NCBI RefSeq assembly: GCF_028369055.1
Contig: NZ_JAQNCZ010000004.1
Span: 62,001 to 126,000, forward strand
Length of the DNA: 64,000 nucleotides
Direction: 5' to 3'
Source of the DNA: Cognatishimia sp. SS12
GTDB lineage: Bacteria > Pseudomonadota > Alphaproteobacteria > Rhodobacterales > Rhodobacteraceae
Position 1 is the first letter of the stretch; each line of letters begins with the position of its first letter. The translations under genes were made by a program, and so were the position numbers. Below the pieces are notes generated by a model. The model saw only the letters and a program-made list of their open reading frames with translations, did not search any database and was not told the origin of the DNA. Below are positions 16,748 through 26,931 of this stretch, piece after piece.

Positions 16748-17414
16748 ACAACTGAGTCTCAATCTGCCCGTGCGACCGGCATTGGGGCGCGATGATTTCT
16801 TTGTCACCTCTGCCAATGCCATAGCGCTTGCGCTGGTGGAAGGCTGGCCCAATTGGCACCATGGTAAACTGGCCATCATTGGCCCGGCGGGCAGCGGCAA
16901 AACCCATCTGGCCCATGTTTGGGCCGCGCAAAGCGGCGCGCGCATCGTTTCAGCCAAGAACCTAACGCGCACGGATATCCCCTCGCTTGCGCAGGGGCCC
17001 GTCGCGGTGGAGAACGTGCCCGAGATCGCCGATGATCCCGACGCGCAGGCAGCGCTGTTTCACCTGCATAATCTGACGTTGGCAGAGGGGCATTCGCTGC
17101 TCTTCACCGGCATCGCCGAGCCCAAGCACTGGGGGCTAAGCCTGCCGGATCTCGCCAGCCGCATGCAGGGCACAACCACCGCCGCGCTGAGTGAGCCGGA
17201 TGACACGCTGCTGACCGTGCTTTTGGGCAAGCTTTTTGCCGACCGGCAGTTGGTGCCAACGCCGGACACCATCCCCTATCTGGTGCGCCAGATTGATCGC
17301 AGCTATGCCGCCGCCCGCGCCCTCGTCGAAGATCTGGACCGGGAATCTCTGGCGCAACAACGCCCGATTACCCGTGCCTTTGCCAGCAAACATCTGAAGT
17401 CTCGCGCGGCATAA
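16740..17414 (+). CDS. hdaA: DnaA-related replication inactivator HdaA
   Basis: This 224-aa AAA+ protein resembles DnaA domain III without the DNA-binding domain IV. It opens with AEQLSLNLPVRPALGRDDF; the QLSLNL segment is the clamp-binding motif. Walker A is GPAGSGKT at residues 48-55, and DLASRMQG and DRSYAAARALVEDLD are DnaA-like sensor regions. HdaA with the DNA polymerase clamp stimulates ATP hydrolysis by DnaA and prevents over-initiation. The ATG at 16740 overlaps the permease stop; an in-frame ATG at 16725 is possible. ppk1 and ppx follow. Confidence 0.9.
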   Translation: MAEQLSLNLPVRPALGRDDFFVTSANAIALALVEGWPNWHHGKLAIIGPAGSGKTHLAHVWAAQSGARIVSAKNLTRTDIPSLAQGPVAVENVPEIADDPDAQAALFHLHNLTLAEGHSLLFTGIAEPKHWGLSLPDLASRMQGTTTAALSEPDDTLLTVLLGKLFADRQLVPTPDTIPYLVRQIDRSYAAARALVEDLDRESLAQQRPITRAFASKHLKSRAA

Positions 17415-17561
17415 CCACGCCTGCCGCGGCGATGAACTTTGCCCAGCAAGCCCATAAAGCCTCAGCAAAAATCGCTTTTTCCTGTGCCTGACACCCCATC
17501 TGCTGGACTTCGGATCGCGCGCGGCTGATAGTGTCATAGAACCGTTACCGCCGATTGGCAT

Positions 17562-19748
17562 ATGCTCCCCATGATTCAAGCTGACTTTCTCAAATCCGAC
17601 TTCCCCGCCGCCATTGACCTGCCCGACCTCGATCTGACGGGGCCGGCGCGGTTTTATAACCGTGAACTCAGCTGGCTGGGTTTTAACTGGCGCGTGCTGG
17701 AAGAGGCGGAAAACCCCAAAGTGCCCCTGCTGGAGCGCCTGCGCTTTCTGTCGATTTCGGCGACAAATCTGGACGAATTTTACACCGTCCGCGTTGCCGG
17801 CCTGCGCGAGCTGTCGCGTGAAGGCAATCAGACGCCGGCGCTGGACGGGCTGACACCCGATGCGCAGCTCGCCCTGATCAACGATGATGCACGCGCGCTG
17901 ATGCAATCCCAGCAGCGCATTTTTGTCACCCTGCGCAGCGAGATGGAGCAGGAAAACATCGTTCTGCTGGATCACAAGACCATCACCAAAAAAGACGAAG
18001 CCTTTCTGCGCAATGTCTTTTTGAACAACGTATTCCCCGTGCTTTCGCCGCTGGCGATCGACCCGGCGCATCCTTTCCCGTTTATCCCCAACACCGGCTA
18101 TTCGCTGGCGCTGGAGCTTGAGCGCAAGAAAGACAAACGCCGCCTGCAGGCGCTCTTGCCGATCCCGGCACAGATCGACCGATTTGTTGCCCTGCCCTCC
18201 GATCCGGGCAGCTATCGTTTCCTGCCGCTGGAAGAACTGCTGCTGTTGCATCTGGACAGCCTCTTTCCGGGCTACAAAGCCAAGGGGCATTGCACCTTCC
18301 GCGTACTGCGCGACAGCGACCTTGAGGTCGAGGAAGAGGCCGAGGATCTGGTGCGCGAATTTGAAGTCGCCCTGAAACGGCGCCGCCGCGGCGAAGTCGT
18401 GCGCCTCAAAATGTCGATTGATGCGCCGCAGCGACTGAAAACCCTGATCATGCGAGAGCTGCATGTGAAGGACGAAGAAGTGGTCGAGATCGAGGGCATG
18501 ATCGGCATCGCCGACCTCAAGGAGTTGGTGCTGGACGAACGCGCCGATCTGCTTTGGCCGTCGTTTGCGCCGCGCGTGCCCGAACGGGTACAGGACCACA
18601 GCGGCGACATGTTCGCCGCGATCAAGCAAAAAGACATGCTGCTGCACCACCCCTATGAAACCTTTGATATGGTGGTGCGCTTTCTGACGCAGGCGGCGCG
18701 CGACCCGGATGTTGTGGCGATCAAACAGACGCTCTATCGGACGTCCAAACGCTCGCCGATTGTCGAAGCGCTGTGCGAAGCGGCAGAAAACGGCAAATCC
18801 GTCACCGCCTTGGTTGAGCTGAAGGCCCGCTTTGACGAGGCGGCCAATATCCGGCAATCCCGCCGGCTGGAGCGCGCGGGCGCCCATGTGGTTTACGGGT
18901 TCACCGATTGGAAAACCCACGCCAAAATCTCAACCGTGGTGCGCCGCGAAGGCGACCGGCTTGTGACCTACACCCACTATGGCACCGGCAATTATCACCC
19001 GATCACCGCCAAGATTTACACCGACCTCAGTTTTTTCACCTGCGACGAAGCGCTGGGGCGCGATGCGACCAAAGTCTTCAACTACCTGTCAGGCTATGTG
19101 CTGCCGGAAAGCCTGGAAAATCTGGCGATTTCGCCCCACTCGCTGAAATCGACGCTGATTGCGCGCATCCATGATGAAATTGAACACGCCAAGGCGGGGC
19201 GTCCGGCTGAAATCTGGGCGAAGATGAATTCGCTGATCGAGGCTGAGGTGATCGACGCGCTCTATGCGGCCTCTCAGGCGGGCGTCAAAATCAGCCTTGT
19301 GGTGCGCGGCATTTGCGGGCTGCGTCCGGGCATCAAGGGGCTGTCAGAAAACATCCGCGTCAAATCCATCGTCGGACGGTTTCTGGAGCACAGCCGCATT
19401 GCCTGTTTTGGCAACGGCCATGGCTTGCCCTCTGACAAGGCGCAGGTCTTCATTTCCTCTGCAGACTGGATGAGCCGCAACCTCAACCGCCGGGTGGAAA
19501 CGCTGGTCAAAGTCACCAACCCCACCGTCAAGGCGCAGATTGTCAGCCAGATCATGGCCGCCAACCTGGCCGATGTCGCGCAAAGCTGGGTGATGGCCGG
19601 GGACGGCAGCTTTGCCCGCGCGTCGGTGCCCGAAGGCGAATTTGCCTTTAACTGCCACCGGTTTTTCATGGAAAACCCCTCACTTTCCGGGCGCGGGTCT
19701 GCCGGGGCGGCGGATGTGCCGCAGCTGACCCATACGCATGTTGATTGA
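17562..19748 (+). CDS. ppk1: Polyphosphate kinase 1
   Basis: This 728-aa enzyme makes inorganic polyphosphate from ATP. It has the N-terminal domain start [20 protein letters not shown], the head domain, and two phospholipase-D-like C-terminal domains. His453 in DWKTHAKIS aligns with the autophosphorylated E. coli His435, and His472 in [10 protein letters not shown] aligns with His454. Length is slightly above the 690-aa norm. The start may be this ATG or one three codons in. It precedes ppx, so one locus makes and degrades polyphosphate. Confidence 0.97.
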   Translation: MLPMIQADFLKSDFPAAIDLPDLDLTGPARFYNRELSWLGFNWRVLEEAENPKVPLLERLRFLSISATNLDEFYTVRVAGLRELSREGNQTPALDGLTPDAQLALINDDARALMQSQQRIFVTLRSEMEQENIVLLDHKTITKKDEAFLRNVFLNNVFPVLSPLAIDPAHPFPFIPNTGYSLALELERKKDKRRLQALLPIPAQIDRFVALPSDPGSYRFLPLEELLLLHLDSLFPGYKAKGHCTFRVLRDSDLEVEEEAEDLVREFEVALKRRRRGEVVRLKMSIDAPQRLKTLIMRELHVKDEEVVEIEGMIGIADLKELVLDERADLLWPSFAPRVPERVQDHSGDMFAAIKQKDMLLHHPYETFDMVVRFLTQAARDPDVVAIKQTLYRTSKRSPIVEALCEAAENGKSVTALVELKARFDEAANIRQSRRLERAGAHVVYGFTDWKTHAKISTVVRREGDRLVTYTHYGTGNYHPITAKIYTDLSFFTCDEALGRDATKVFNYLSGYVLPESLENLAISPHSLKSTLIARIHDEIEHAKAGRPAEIWAKMNSLIEAEVIDALYAASQAGVKISLVVRGICGLRPGIKGLSENIRVKSIVGRFLEHSRIACFGNGHGLPSDKAQVFISSADWMSRNLNRRVETLVKVTNPTVKAQIVSQIMAANLADVAQSWVMAGDGSFARASVPEGEFAFNCHRFFMENPSLSGRGSAGAADVPQLTHTHVD

Positions 19749-19846
19749 TCCACCGGTCAGATTAGGTATTAAAATCAAGCAAGTTGATTGACCGATCCAA
19801 GGTGCCCACGCTAGGTGGGTGCAACGGACCGGACCCAGGGGGATTG

Positions 19847-21385
19847 ATGGACATCACGCAGGACAGCCCGCAGGAATGGGGCCCCTTCGGGCGCCCCCTG
19901 TTCAACGATCCAGCGGCACGCAAACTGTCGCGCGTCGGGGTTGTCGACGTCGGCTCCAACTCTGTCCGGCTGGTGGTTTTTGACGGCGCGGCGCGCTCGC
20001 CTGCCTATTTTTACAACGAAAAAATCATGTGTGCGCTTGGCGCGGGGCTGTCAGAGACCGGCAAGCTTAACCCCGAAGGGCGCCGCCGCGCCCGCGCGGC
20101 GATCGCCCGGTTTCAAAGCATCGCAGCGCAGATTTGCCATGAGCCCCTGACCGCCGTGGCCACCGCCGCCGTGCGCGAGGCCGAAGATGGCCCGGATTTC
20201 TGCGCCGAGGTGCTGCGCGAAACCGGCCTGAAAATTCACGTGATTGACGGTCAGGAAGAGGCCCGGCTTTCGGCGCAGGGGGTGTTGCTGGGCTGGCCGG
20301 GGGCCTATGGGCTGATCTGTGATATCGGCGGCTCGTCGATGGAATTGGCGGAAATCAACGATGGGCAGGTCGGGCGGCGCGTGACCTCAGCGCTGGGGCC
20401 GCTGAAATTGCAGGATGTGCCCGGCGGCAAAAAAGGCCGCGCGGCCTATATCGCCGAGACCTTGGATCACCTGCATGAGGTGATGGGCGAGCAGACCAAC
20501 CGGCTGTTTCTGGTGGGTGGGTCCTGGCGGGCCATTGCACGCATCGATATGGAGCGGCGCGGCTATCCGCTGCACGTACTGCATGAATATCGCATGACCG
20601 CCAAAGCCATCCGAGCCACCGCCGATTACATCAAGACCCAAGAGCCTGAAGAGTTGCGCCAGCGCTGCGGCGTCTCAGCGCAGCGTATGGCGCTGGTGCC
20701 GCTGGCAGTGGATGTGCTGCGCGGCGTGGTGCGGCGCTTTAAACCGCATGATATCGCCATTTCCTCCTACGGTATCCGCGAAGGTATGCTGTATGAACAG
20801 ATGCCGCAGAAACTGCGCGACCGAGACCCGCTGATCGAAGCCTGCCGCTTTGCCGAGGCCAAAGATGCCCGCGTGCCGGGGTTTGGCAAATCGCTCTATC
20901 AACTGGTGCTGCCGCTGTTCAAATCCGCCAGCGCTGATCGCAAACGCATTATCAAGGCGGCCTGCCTTCTGCATGATGTCAGCTGGCGGGCGCATCCTGA
21001 TTACCGGGCGGAAACCTGTTTTGACAACGCCACCCGCGCCAACCTGGGCGGGCTGCGCCATTCAGAGCGTGTCTGGCTTGGGCTTGCGCTGATGCACCGG
21101 TACAAAAACAAACGCGAAGGCACCCGGTTTGAGGACCTGTTTGCCCTGCTGAGCGACAAGGATGTGCATCAGGCCGAAGTGCTGGGGAAAGCGCTGCGGT
21201 TTGGGGCGATGCTGTCGATGCGCAAGGATGCCGCGATTGGCGAATTCCGCTACTTCCCCAAGAAACACCAGCTGGAACTGCGGCTGCCGCGGGCGATCTC
21301 GACGCTCTATGGCGAGGTGGCCGAGGCGCGTCTGCAGTCCTTGGCCAACACGTTGGGCGCAGAGCTTACTGTGAAAATCCGCTAG
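19847..21385 (+). CDS. ppx: Exopolyphosphatase / Ppx-GppA family phosphatase
   Basis: This 512-aa member of the ASKHA phosphotransfer fold has GVVDVGSNSVRLVVFDG (phosphate 1) and LICDIGGSSMELAEI (phosphate 2), then an HD-like C-terminal region (ACLLHDVSWRAHPDYRAE). It removes terminal phosphates from polyphosphate and may also hydrolyse pppGpp. The frame is open from 19784, but the ATG at 19847 has a GGGGG ribosome site. It follows ppk1 after about 100 bases. Confidence 0.93.
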   Translation: MDITQDSPQEWGPFGRPLFNDPAARKLSRVGVVDVGSNSVRLVVFDGAARSPAYFYNEKIMCALGAGLSETGKLNPEGRRRARAAIARFQSIAAQICHEPLTAVATAAVREAEDGPDFCAEVLRETGLKIHVIDGQEEARLSAQGVLLGWPGAYGLICDIGGSSMELAEINDGQVGRRVTSALGPLKLQDVPGGKKGRAAYIAETLDHLHEVMGEQTNRLFLVGGSWRAIARIDMERRGYPLHVLHEYRMTAKAIRATADYIKTQEPEELRQRCGVSAQRMALVPLAVDVLRGVVRRFKPHDIAISSYGIREGMLYEQMPQKLRDRDPLIEACRFAEAKDARVPGFGKSLYQLVLPLFKSASADRKRIIKAACLLHDVSWRAHPDYRAETCFDNATRANLGGLRHSERVWLGLALMHRYKNKREGTRFEDLFALLSDKDVHQAEVLGKALRFGAMLSMRKDAAIGEFRYFPKKHQLELRLPRAISTLYGEVAEARLQSLANTLGAELTVKIR

Positions 21386-21394
21386 GCCTGGCCG

Positions 21395-21772
21395 CTAAAG
21401 CTCAATCCCCGGTGCCGCATCGGGGTCGGGCAGCGTGTCGGGTTTGCGGCGAATGATGATATCGCCATTGGGCAGGATTTCCGGCGGCTCATAGACGCTC
21501 CAATCCTCGATCTCATCCAGAAGATCCGCAAACGCAGGCCCCATGTCCTGCAGAAAGCTGCGCAATTCCGGCCCCATGGAGTCTGCCAGCGCCTCAAGGT
21601 CTTTGAGGGCCGGTTCGATTTCATCCGTTAGCCCGCGCAGGAATAGCTCTATCCCCTGCCGCATTAGAGAGTTGCCCCCCTCCTCGGTGGGGGCCTCAGC
21701 GTGGCTGCCGGCCCAAGACGCCGTGCCAAGGCATAAGGCGGTGATCAAGGCGGTTTGTCTCAGGTATCGCAT
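21395..21772 (-). CDS. Secreted acidic protein of unknown function
   Basis: This 125-aa protein has a signal peptide (MRYLRQTALITALCLGTASW, cleavage near AGS-HAE) and a helical acidic segment rich in Glu/Leu (GLTDEIEPALKDLEALADSM), then a proline-rich tail. It has no Walker, Cys-pair or repeat motif. Homologues in Rhodobacterales often carry an AAA+ ATPase label, but I see no ATPase motif. It is convergent with ppx, ten bases apart. Confidence 0.65.
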   Translation of the reverse strand: MRYLRQTALITALCLGTASWAGSHAEAPTEEGGNSLMRQGIELFLRGLTDEIEPALKDLEALADSMGPELRSFLQDMGPAFADLLDEIEDWSVYEPPEILPNGDIIIRRKPDTLPDPDAAPGIEL

Positions 21773-21796
21773 CCTGCACTCCTTTCAGCCTTAAAC

Positions 21797-22801
21797 TTAG
21801 ATCGCCAGATCCAAAGTGACAGGAAAATGATCTGACGCGGCCAGCAACGCCGCCCGCAGTTCAGCGTCATTCCAGCAGGCCACATCATCAAACGGATGCC
21901 AGATGCGCCATTTGGGCTGGCGCGCCCGCAGGTCTTGCGAAATCATCAGATAGTCTAGCAGTGCCTGCAGGTAGCGGTTTTCCTGATGGATGAAAAACCG
22001 CGAGGTTGTGGGCGACGCGCCCAAGCGACGTTCCAGCGCGCGGCGGGCGTGCGGGTCATAAAGCCCGTCAGGCCCATCCTCGCCCAGTATGATTTCCACA
22101 GAGGAGCGTCCAAAGAGATCCTCGTATTCATCAAGGCCCGGCCCATCGTTGAGATCCCCGGCAACAATCAGCGCCTCCCCTGCGGCCAGAAGGCTTTCGA
22201 TCCGGCGGCGCAACCAGACCGCCTGCGCCAGTTGTTTGCGCCGATTGGCGATGGAAATGCGCATCACCTCATCGCGGTTACGTGCACCATGCGGGGCCTT
22301 GGATTTCAAATGCGCCCCGATCAGGCGCAGTTCTGTGCCGCCTTTTGTGGTCAGCGCCAATTCCAGCGGCGGCTTAGAGAACACCACCAGATCCTGATGG
22401 GCGTCCACATCCAGATCAATGGCAAAGCTTTGATCAAAGCGCGGTGCCTCCGGGCTGGCCATCGGCGCATGACGCGCGCTCAGCGCCTCCGGATCATAGA
22501 GCAGCGCAATTTCCTGCTGGGTGTCATTGGAAAAACCGATCACTGCCGCACGGGTGCGCAGGCCCATATGGGCGGCGAAATTCTCCAGCGCGGCAACCGT
22601 GCTGCGCGTGCCGTTTTGATCCGGGGCCTCCACCACCAGCACCGCGTCGGCATCAAGCGCCCGCAGGACGGTGGCGATGGCAGCCGCCTGATCCTGTTTG
22701 GTGACATCGCGGCGCGAGGACCAGCTGCCATCCAGCACCAGTTGATCCGCATCATCAAATAGGCTGGAGAACCACTCGATGTTGTAGGTCGCCAGCCGCA
22801 T
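21797..22801 (-). CDS. Endonuclease/exonuclease/phosphatase family protein
   Basis: This 334-aa protein begins MRLATYNIEWFSSLFDD, the Mg2+-binding start of the EEP superfamily. It has VVEAPDQNGTRS, a later LIVAGDLNDGPG with the catalytic Asp/Asn pair, and SDHFPVTLDL at the C-terminus with the conserved Asp-His. It should hydrolyse phosphoesters, but whether the target is DNA, RNA or a lipid headgroup cannot be told. It overlaps the TerB/DnaJ gene upstream by one base (TGATG), so they are co-translated. Confidence 0.85.
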   Translation of the reverse strand: MRLATYNIEWFSSLFDDADQLVLDGSWSSRRDVTKQDQAAAIATVLRALDADAVLVVEAPDQNGTRSTVAALENFAAHMGLRTRAAVIGFSNDTQQEIALLYDPEALSARHAPMASPEAPRFDQSFAIDLDVDAHQDLVVFSKPPLELALTTKGGTELRLIGAHLKSKAPHGARNRDEVMRISIANRRKQLAQAVWLRRRIESLLAAGEALIVAGDLNDGPGLDEYEDLFGRSSVEIILGEDGPDGLYDPHARRALERRLGASPTTSRFFIHQENRYLQALLDYLMISQDLRARQPKWRIWHPFDDVACWNDAELRAALLAASDHFPVTLDLAI

Positions 22802-23481
22802 CAGGCCGCCTGGCTGTTGATCGCATCCCAGGCGCGATTGACGTCAATCATCTTGCGCTCGGCCAGTTTGATCGCCTCGGCGGGCACGCCGCGCGCCATC
22901 ATGGCATCAGGATGGGTGTCGCGCACCAGCTGCCGCCAGGCTTTGCGGATGTCAGCCAGAGGCGTATCCGGCGCAACGCCGAGCACAGTATATGGGTCCG
23001 GCTCTGCATCCGGCACAAACCGGGTTTTGATCGCTTGAAATCGCGCCGGATCCATTTCGAAAATTTCGGCCACACGCTCCAGAAACAGATCTTCGTTGGG
23101 ATGAAACTGCCCGTCGGCCATGGCGATGTGAAACAGCCCCTCCATCAGGTCGCAAAAACAGGTGTGATCCTCGGAAAAGAGGTTGCGGATCTGCCGGGCG
23201 TAATCTTCAAACCCAGCCGCGTCTTGCCGCGCCAGGTTGAACACCCGTGCAGCCCCGGCCTCATCCTCTTGGGCGATCTGAAACACCTCGCGAAAGGCCG
23301 TCACCTCATCGCGTGTCACAAGCCCGTCAGCCTTGGCCATCTTTGCCCCCAGCGCGATCACGGCAATGGTAAACGCAACCGACCGTTCTGGTGGGGTGCG
23401 CAGCCTGGCAAAGACCTCGCTTAGGCTCGCGCCTTGGGTCAGCGCAGAGAGCGCTTCGTTGATACGGATCCAAATCGACAT
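22801..23481 (-). CDS. TerB-like and DnaJ domain protein (DjlA-like)
   Basis: This 226-aa protein has a TerB-like helical domain (about residues 30-150, VIALGAKMAKADGLVTRDEV and MADGQFHPNEDLFLERV), then a J domain (about 165-226) with the HPD motif (RDTHPDAMM) needed to stimulate DnaK. Unlike E. coli DjlA, it shows no obvious N-terminal membrane anchor. It is preceded by a GNAT gene 8 bases away and followed by the EEP gene with a 1-base overlap, forming a three-gene operon. Confidence 0.85.
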   Translation of the reverse strand: MSIWIRINEALSALTQGASLSEVFARLRTPPERSVAFTIAVIALGAKMAKADGLVTRDEVTAFREVFQIAQEDEAGAARVFNLARQDAAGFEDYARQIRNLFSEDHTCFCDLMEGLFHIAMADGQFHPNEDLFLERVAEIFEMDPARFQAIKTRFVPDAEPDPYTVLGVAPDTPLADIRKAWRQLVRDTHPDAMMARGVPAEAIKLAERKMIDVNRAWDAINSQAA

Positions 23482-23489
23482 GGCGTTTC

Positions 23490-24014
23490 CTAGGTCTCGT
23501 CCTCGGCAGCAGGCGCGGCATCTTTTGTTGGGCGCTGAAGGAATTTCTGCATCAAAATCAAATCCATCCAACGCCCAAACTTGTAGCCGACTTCGGGGAT
23601 ACGTGCCACATGTTCAAACCCCATCGCGGTATGAAAGGCAATGCCCGCCTCATTTTCACCCGCAATGCCGGCCATAAGCGAATGCACGCCCTCCGCCGTT
23701 GCCAGACGCTCAATCTCAAGCATCAGCGCCCGCCCGGCCCCTTTGCCGCGCGCGGCGTCATCCAGATAGATCGTGTGTTCCTTGCTGAACTGATAGCCGA
23801 CGCCCGCGCGAAAGGGAAAATAGGTGGCAAAGCCGATGATCTCGCCCTCCTCCACAGCCACCTGCACCGCCTCTTTGCGGTTGATGATCAACTGGGTGAT
23901 GTCGCGGTCGGATTTTTCCAGCGTGTTGAATGTGCTGATGCCGCTGCGGATCTCAGCATTCCAGATCGCGGCAATGGCCGCGGTGTCCGCCTGCTGCGCT
24001 CTGCGAATGAACAT
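23490..24014 (-). CDS. GNAT family N-acetyltransferase (phosphinothricin-acetyltransferase-like)
   Basis: This 174-aa protein has FIRRAQQADTAAIAAIWN, typical of the Pat subgroup, then STFNTLEKS, the acetyl-CoA loop DDAARGKGAGRALM and MAGIAGENEAGIAFHTAMGF. Members acetylate phosphinothricin, methionine sulfoximine or related amines; the natural substrate is unknown. The frame is open far upstream, but the ATG at 24014 has an AAAGGGGG ribosome site. It is first in the operon with the TerB/DnaJ and EEP genes. Confidence 0.85.
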   Translation of the reverse strand: MFIRRAQQADTAAIAAIWNAEIRSGISTFNTLEKSDRDITQLIINRKEAVQVAVEEGEIIGFATYFPFRAGVGYQFSKEHTIYLDDAARGKGAGRALMLEIERLATAEGVHSLMAGIAGENEAGIAFHTAMGFEHVARIPEVGYKFGRWMDLILMQKFLQRPTKDAAPAAEDET

Positions 24015-24187
24015 ATCGCCCCCTTTACCACACGGGCCCAGCAAAAAACCGAGCGCGTTTCGCGCTGCTGGGCGGCCCCTAAGCTTACGCGCCTTGGCCA
24101 AAAAATCAATCATGGGCCCAAAATGCGCGGGCAGACACGCAAACAGGCCCCACAATGGGGGCCTGTTTCAATGGGCGCGGGCCTTAA

Positions 24188-26314
24188 TCAGCTGCGGGCG
24201 TCGCGGATCAGACGCAGAATATCTTGCGCTGCTTCGGGGATATTGGTGCCCGGCCCAAAGATCGCCTTGACCCCCGCATTTTTGAGGAACTCGTAATCCT
24301 GCTGCGGGATCACGCCGCCGCAAATCACGATGATTTCGCCCGCATCATTGGCGCGCAAGGCCTCGATCAGCTGCGGGGCCAATGTTTTGTGCCCGGCGGC
24401 CTGCGAGGAAATGCCTACCACATGCACGTCATTGTCGATGGCGTCCTGCGCGGCCTCTTCCGGCGTCTGAAAGAGCGGGCCAACATCGACGTCAAAGCCG
24501 ATGTCAGCAAAGGCTGTGGCGATGACTTTCGCGCCGCGGTCATGGCCATCCTGACCCATCTTGACGACCAGCATACGCGGGCGGCGGCCCTCGTCTTCGG
24601 CGAAATCTTCTATGGATTTCTGAATCTTAGCGAAATCTTCGTCGCCCTCATAGGCGGCCCCATAGACACCGGCGAGGGTTTTGACTTCGGCGCGATGACG
24701 CCCAAACACTTTTTCCATGGCCATGCTGATCTCTCCTACAGAGGCGCGTTGACGGGCGGCTTCGACGGCGGCGTCCAGCAGGTTGCCCCCTTCACTGGCG
24801 CGGCGGCTGAGCTCGGCCAAGGCCGCCTCACAACCCGCTTGATCGCGGCTTGCGTGAATGGATTTCAGCCGCGCAATCTGGCTTTCGCGGACAGCCACGT
24901 TGTCGACATCCAGAATATCAATCGGGTCTTGTTCAGACAGGCGATATTTGTTGACGCCAACCACAACCTCTTCGCCCCGATCCACCATCGCCTGACGGCG
25001 GGCGGCGCTTTCTTCGATGCGCAGTTTTGGCATGCCTGAGGCCACGGCTTTGGTCATGCCGCCCATTTCCTCGACCTCTTCGATCAAGGCCCAGGCTTTG
25101 GTCGCCAGCTCATCTGTCAGGCTTTCCACATAGTAAGAGCCCGCCAGCGGATCGACCACATTGGTCACGCCGGTTTCTTCTTGCAAGATCAGCTGCGTGT
25201 TGCGCGCGATGCGGGCCGAAAAATCGGTGGGCAGCGCAATCGCCTCATCCAGCGCGTTGGTGTGCAAAGATTGCGTGCCCCCCAGCGCGGCTGACATCGC
25301 CTCATAGGCGGTGCGGATCACGTTGTTGTACGGGTCTTGTTCCTGCAGGCTGACGCCCGAGGTCTGACAATGGGTGCGCAGCATTTTGGAGCGTTCGGAT
25401 TTCGCGCCAAACTCGGTCATGATGCGGTGCCACAGCAGGCGCGCGGCGCGCAGTTTGGCTGCCTCCATGAAGAAATTCATGCCAATCGCAAAGAAGAAGC
25501 TGAGGCGGCCCGCGAATTTATCAACATCCATGCCCGCTTCGATGGCGGCGCGCACATATTCACGGCCGTCGGCCAGCGTATAGGCCAGCTCTTGCACGAG
25601 GTTCGCGCCCGCCTCTTGCATGTGATAGCCGGAAATCGAGATCGAGTTGAATTTCGGCATTTCATTGGAGGTATATTCAATGATGTCCGAAATGATCCGC
25701 ATCGACGGTTCTGGCGGATAGATATAGGTATTCCGCACCATGAACTCTTTCAGGATGTCATTCTGAATGGTCCCGGCCAGCACCGATTTATCATGACCCT
25801 GCTCTTCGCCTGCCACAATGAAATTCGCGAGGATCGGAATAACCGCGCCGTTCATTGTCATCGAGACAGAGACTTTGTCGAGTGGAATGCCATCAAAGAG
25901 GATTTTCATATCCTCAACAGAATCAATCGCCACGCCCGCCTTGCCGACATCGCCAACGACGCGCGGATGATCGCTGTCATAGCCACGGTGGGTTGCCAGA
26001 TCAAAGGCCACGGAAACCCCCTGCTGACCGGCGGCAAGATTGCGGCGGTAAAAGGCGTTGGATTCTTCGGCGGTTGAAAACCCGGCATACTGGCGGATGG
26101 TCCAGGGACGCCCGGCGTACATGGTGGCTTTGACGCCGCGCGTGAACGGGCCAAACCCCGGCAAGCTGCCCATATGCGGCAGGCCCTGCGTGTCCTTTTC
26201 GGTGTACAGCGGCTTGACCTTGATGCCCTCAAGGGTGCTCCAGTTCAGCTCCTCAAGGGGGCGGCCGCGCAGTTCTTTTTCTGCCAGCTTTGCCCAATCG
26301 TCACGGGTGGTCAT
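24188..26314 (-). CDS. scpA: Methylmalonyl-CoA mutase
   Basis: This 708-aa B12 enzyme interconverts (R)-methylmalonyl-CoA and succinyl-CoA. The substrate-binding TIM barrel runs from residue 1 to about 560 ([36 protein letters not shown]). The C-terminal cobalamin domain has the base-off motif DGHDRG, then [12 protein letters not shown] and [12 protein letters not shown]. It is a single-chain enzyme of usual length. It completes propionate use with PccA and PccB, but the DUF4174 gene on the other strand separates it from pccA, so it has its own promoter. Confidence 0.96.
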   Translation of the reverse strand: MTTRDDWAKLAEKELRGRPLEELNWSTLEGIKVKPLYTEKDTQGLPHMGSLPGFGPFTRGVKATMYAGRPWTIRQYAGFSTAEESNAFYRRNLAAGQQGVSVAFDLATHRGYDSDHPRVVGDVGKAGVAIDSVEDMKILFDGIPLDKVSVSMTMNGAVIPILANFIVAGEEQGHDKSVLAGTIQNDILKEFMVRNTYIYPPEPSMRIISDIIEYTSNEMPKFNSISISGYHMQEAGANLVQELAYTLADGREYVRAAIEAGMDVDKFAGRLSFFFAIGMNFFMEAAKLRAARLLWHRIMTEFGAKSERSKMLRTHCQTSGVSLQEQDPYNNVIRTAYEAMSAALGGTQSLHTNALDEAIALPTDFSARIARNTQLILQEETGVTNVVDPLAGSYYVESLTDELATKAWALIEEVEEMGGMTKAVASGMPKLRIEESAARRQAMVDRGEEVVVGVNKYRLSEQDPIDILDVDNVAVRESQIARLKSIHASRDQAGCEAALAELSRRASEGGNLLDAAVEAARQRASVGEISMAMEKVFGRHRAEVKTLAGVYGAAYEGDEDFAKIQKSIEDFAEDEGRRPRMLVVKMGQDGHDRGAKVIATAFADIGFDVDVGPLFQTPEEAAQDAIDNDVHVVGISSQAAGHKTLAPQLIEALRANDAGEIIVICGGVIPQQDYEFLKNAGVKAIFGPGTNIPEAAQDILRLIRDARS

Positions 26315-26433
26315 CTTATCGTCCTCTCATGTCGGGCATTTGGCCCGGTTTGCCCGCATTCGCGATCGTTCTTTTTGCACGACCTTTGAAACGAGCCATC
26401 GCATTCACGCGCGCATGCCCTATATTGAAAGAC

Positions 26434-26892
26434 ATGGGATATATGAATCGCTTGGTCTTAGCCCTTGTTTTGCCATTATTAATTGGCCCTGCCAGCGCCG
26501 CCGAAGAAAGCACGGTCGCGCCGGAGCCGCCGCTTTTCTTTGAAGGGGATGCGCCGGAATTGTCCGAATTCCAATGGACGCACCGGCCTATTGTGGTGTT
26601 TGCCGACAGCCCGAATGACCCGCGTTTCGTGCAGCAGATGGAATATCTGACCGCCCGCGAGGATGAGCTGCGCGAGCGTGATGTCATCATCCTGACCGAC
26701 ACGGATGCCAGCACCGTTTCAGGGCTGCGCAAATCGCTTAGGCCACGCGGTTTCATGATGGTGCTGATCGGCAAAGACGGCACGGTATACCTGCGCAAGC
26801 CCTTTCCCTGGGATGTGCGCGAGATTTCCCGCTCCATCGACAAGCTGCCGATGCGCCAGCAAGAGGTGCGCGACCGGCGGCTGACGCCATAG
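26434..26892 (+). CDS. DUF4174 domain-containing secreted protein
   Basis: This 152-aa protein has a signal peptide (about residues 1-23, ending ASA) and a DUF4174 thioredoxin-like region: WTHRPIVVFADSPNDPRF, then RDVIILTDTDA, LRKSLRPRGFMMVLIGKDG and PWDVREI. No CxxC pair is present, so it is unlikely to be a disulfide oxidoreductase. It is divergent from the mutase and converges on pccA. Two in-frame ATGs (26434, 26443) are possible starts; both keep the signal peptide. Confidence 0.8.
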   Translation: MGYMNRLVLALVLPLLIGPASAAEESTVAPEPPLFFEGDAPELSEFQWTHRPIVVFADSPNDPRFVQQMEYLTAREDELRERDVIILTDTDASTVSGLRKSLRPRGFMMVLIGKDGTVYLRKPFPWDVREISRSIDKLPMRQQEVRDRRLTP

Positions 26893-26931
26893 GCCCCGAG
26901 GGGCCGATCTGAGGCGCGCCGCCGCAGCACC

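Noticed and set aside
17136..18920. 594-aa open frame antisense to ppk1
   Set aside because: It lies entirely within ppk1 and hdaA in the opposite direction, is rich in Gln/His/Arg and lacks any family motif.
21395..21772. AAA+ ATPase label that homologues of this protein often carry
   Set aside because: The protein is 125 aa with a signal peptide and has no Walker A or B motif.
26315..26433. TTTGC-like sites upstream of the methylmalonyl-CoA mutase gene
   Set aside because: Two partial matches (TTTGCCCG and TTTGCACG) are too weak to call ScfR sites.
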